A program made the translations under genes and the position numbers. Of a stretch of DNA of 64,000 nt, positions 61,586 through 64,000 are shown piece by piece. The notes beneath the pieces were generated by a model. It was not told where the DNA came from, made no database searches, and saw only the letters and a list, made by a program, of their open reading frames with translations. Source of the DNA: Todiramphus chloris collaris (Eukaryota; Chordata; Aves; Coraciiformes; Alcedinidae); the NCBI GenBank assembly GCA_025345505.1, contig JANVCC010000120.1, positions 634,308 through 698,307 of the forward strand. The letters run 5' to 3'. Numbering within the stretch: position 1 is the stretch's first letter; each line of letters opens with the position of its first letter.

Positions 61586-62751
61586 TTACTCCTGCTTGCC
61601 CCCCACCACTTTGCTTTGATATCTGTTTAGGCTTGCTCTCCTGGAAATGAAATCACAATGGGCAAATAAGTCATGAGGAGAGCAGAGTGGTGGCACAGAG
61701 TCATCCCAAGTGGCAGGGGAAGCATTAAGAGGGGAGATGTCAGACCTGTACAGCAGTTGGCCAGCAGTTGGATGTTGGCCAGCTGGGGATAGTGCAGAAA
61801 AGACACCTAAGCTATTTGATAGCTCGATAAAATGTCTGAAAGAGATGAATTTGCTTAGTTTTTCAAGGAAGTCTAGGGATGCCTTTATTATGGTGTGCAT
61901 GAGCTCCCAGCAGGTGAAAACGTGAGATTTTTTTTTTGGCCTTCATGTGTATGACCTATATCAGGGAGAGTTACTTGTCCTGTCTGTTCCTCACTTTGTC
62001 AGTGAGTAAACTGGAGATGAAGTTCACCCAGATCCAGGTTTGTTGGGTCAAGCCTTGCCATACTCCTACACAGGAAGTATAATGTGAGGGTCTGGTACCT
62101 ATGACATGATGAATATGCATTTTACCTTCTGTTGGATACTCCAGGAAAGATGATAATAGAAGATATTTACACACAGATTATTTGCACTCTTTAAATAACC
62201 TGCTTCAGTCTGAGAAGGGTCTGTGTAAAGTAGCGAGGTGCAGCCTCAAGGTCAGAGTCTGGGAGGGGATGGGGAAGGCAGTCGCTGTCCCTGTGGCGGG
62301 GCCAGGGCTGTCCCTGGGCTGAGCTGCAGCTGGAAGAGGCTTGTCCTTCTGTGATGGGAGATGCTTCCCTGTCTGATGCTGCTGTTGGGTGGTTTCCTGA
62401 GGAAAAGTGTGGTGATTCTTTCCCACTCCTGGGCAAGGGAGGCTTCAGTGGGTGAGATGCAGCTCAGCTGGGGGTGCTGCATCTCATCCTGACTGCTAAA
62501 GGATGAGATGGGGCAGAGACAGGGAAAGAGAGCGAGCCCTCCTCCTGCCCACCCAGCCTCTCCAAGGGTCCTGTCTGAGTGTGAGGCTCCTCTCAGTTCA
62601 TCTACCAAAAGCTCTTTTCCTGCATTGGGCAAGAAAAAGAAATAACACTGGAAAAGTAAACTTTGGAAGTGCATCCCTCCTGCAGTTATCCTTCCCCTCA
62701 AGGACCCTGCTCCCCCCTGCCAGGGGTCACACCACACTCACCACTGAAATG
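61586..62751. other. Non-coding DNA between two CR1 copies
   Basis: Unique sequence; no supported feature. Confidence 0.55.
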
Positions 62752-63250
62752 AGGGCTCCCCAGTATAAGAGAGACAGGGATCTACTGGGAAGAGTCCAGT
62801 GGAGAGCTATGAGGATGATTAAGGGACTTGGGCAGCTCCCCTGTGAAGAAAGGTTGAGGGAATTGGGGCAGTTTAGTCTTGAGAGGAGAAGACTGAGAGG
62901 GGACCTTAATGTCTGTAAATATCTGAGGGGTGGGGGTCAAATGGAAGGGGTCAGTCTCTTTTCTGCAGTGCCCAGCAATAGGACAATGGGTAGAAACTTA
63001 AGCATAGAAGGTTCCACCTCAACATGAGGAGGAACTTCTTTACTGTGAGGGTGATGGAGCCTGGAACAGGCTGCCCAGAGAGGCTGTGGAGTCTCCTGCT
63101 CTGGAGGTTTTCAAAACCAGCCTGGTTTTGATCTCAGGACCAGATCTGTTCCTGAGCCACATGCCCTGGGTGACTTTGCTCTGGCAGGGGGGTTGGACTT
63201 GACGATCTCTAGAGGTCCCTTCCAAGCCCCACCATTCTATGATTCTATGA
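62752..63250 (+). mobile_element. CR1 LINE 3' fragment
   Basis: Seen: translation from 62755 gives APQYKRDRDLLGRVQWRAMR, then LRELGQFSLERRRLRGDL. These match the C-terminal region of CR1 ORF2, which follows the W-A-P-Q-x-K-x-D motif. It continues through the 3' untranslated part (gggttggacttgacgatctc near 63190) to ATTCTATGATTCTATGA at 63234-63250. The family frame is readable to about 63027, then lost. It shares the phrase gagcctggaacaggctgccc with the copy at 28711-29621, suggesting related subfamilies. The 5' truncation at 62752 is sharp. Confidence 0.93.
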
Positions 63251-63931
63251 ATAACCCAAACTCAACAAGGCTGTGGAGGGACTAAGAGCTGTGGAGCACC
63301 CAGCCCCTACCTTGCATCTTGTAGAGGTTTGGCTTTAAAGAGTGGTTGAAAGGCTGTGTTCAGAGCTGGTCCCACTCACTGGCAGGAGGCAGCAGAAATA
63401 GCTCCTGTGGTATCATTCCTCCAAGACATTTTTTTTTCTTTCTCATGAGTGTAAATGATTAATGAAGGATATTGTGGAAAGCAGATGTACTGTTGCCACA
63501 GTAACTGAGACGAGTGGCGGGCAAGGTTTGTGCACTTGGTGAATACTGAAGCGATGATCTTCCTGCGTGGTGTTGTTATTTTAGCCTTCATAAGGTTCTG
63601 GTTAATTATTAACACCATAAGGTTCTAACCTGGGGGAATATTTATAAGTGAGGATAAGTTCACAATGAATCCCTTCCAATTTTCTCTCCCTATCCCCTTC
63701 TCTCCCTGGATAGCATTATAATTTTTCCTCTCTAAAATCTCCCATTATCTCATTTGCAACTGCAGTAACCTATTACCATCTTTAATTTTTAAAAAGGATA
63801 ATAACACAGAAGAAAATGTGAGTGTGGGGATGATTCATGGTCACTCACCTGCTGTGGCATTTCCTCGAGATGTTACCTGCTGTTTTCCTCTGCTTTCTAG
63901 GGTTAGTCTGTGGCTGGCAGTGAGTGAGAGA
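63251..63931. other. Non-coding DNA before the terminal 33-bp repeat
   Basis: AT-rich toward 63600-63830; no supported feature. Confidence 0.55.
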
Positions 63932-64000
63932 GCCCACTCCAGCCAGTCTGTATCACTGGTCTGTGCCCACTCCAGCCAGTCTGTATCACTGGTCTGTGCC
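63932..64000 (+). repeat. 33-bp tandem repeat, at least 2.1 copies, cut by the window end
   Basis: Two identical 33-bp units occupy 63932-63964 and 63965-63997 (beginning GCCCACTCCAGCCAGTCTGT), and a third starts at 63998. The array runs off the end of the window, so its size is unknown. Confidence 0.95.

Overview
The window looks like a stretch of bird genome with almost no genes. The evidence is the repeat content: at least nine fragments of the CR1 LINE, the dominant interspersed repeat of birds. Several end in the diagnostic CR1 3' signature (TTCTATGATTCTATGA or a close variant). One has the ATTCC/TTCTC-type tail of another CR1 lineage. There is also a solo endogenous-retrovirus LTR of a type common in birds. 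The many short reading frames look like chance frames in moderately GC-rich DNA. I see no bacterial operons, CRISPR arrays, rRNA or tRNA genes.

Layout. 1-9.5 kb: non-repetitive DNA with two old minus-strand CR1 scraps (about 1491-1640 and 3919-3990). 9.5-14.1 kb: a cluster of simple repeats, namely an ATTTT microsatellite, a 21-bp minisatellite, a 225-bp T/G-only tract, a run of 22 G, and a CR1 whose tail has grown into a TTCTC microsatellite. 14.1-24.3 kb: unremarkable, with one CR1 3' end near 20.45 kb. 24.3-25.55 kb: the only host-gene-like locus, a heat-shock-factor DNA-binding domain of the HSFY type, followed by its C-terminal half-motif and a Ser/Thr/Pro-rich frame. 25.6-36.5 kb: the two longest CR1 copies (28711-29621 and 35785-36471) and two minus-strand scraps. 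39.48-40.26 kb: the 781-bp solo LTR with an imperfect 5-bp target duplication. 41.3 kb: a 20-bp AT-rich tandem repeat. 48.3-48.9 kb: homopolymer runs. 52.5-52.9 kb: an internal, minus-strand CR1 reverse-transcriptase fragment. 54.2-55.0 kb: an AT-rich block with many homeodomain-type TAATTA cores, possibly a conserved regulatory element. 61.4 and 62.75-63.25 kb: two CR1 3' ends. The window ends inside a 33-bp tandem repeat.

The HSFY-like locus deserves most attention. Its DNA-binding domain is open over about 130 codons and clearly recognisable. However, the conserved recognition-helix arginine is leucine, no start codon precedes the domain, and the C-terminal part needs either introns or a frameshift. 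It could be a decaying pseudogene or a fast-evolving, spliced HSFY/HSFX-type gene. Nothing else in the window works as a pathway or operon. The rest is intergenic or intronic DNA shaped by retroelements and tandem repeats. Family assignments come from recognising motifs by eye; no search was run.
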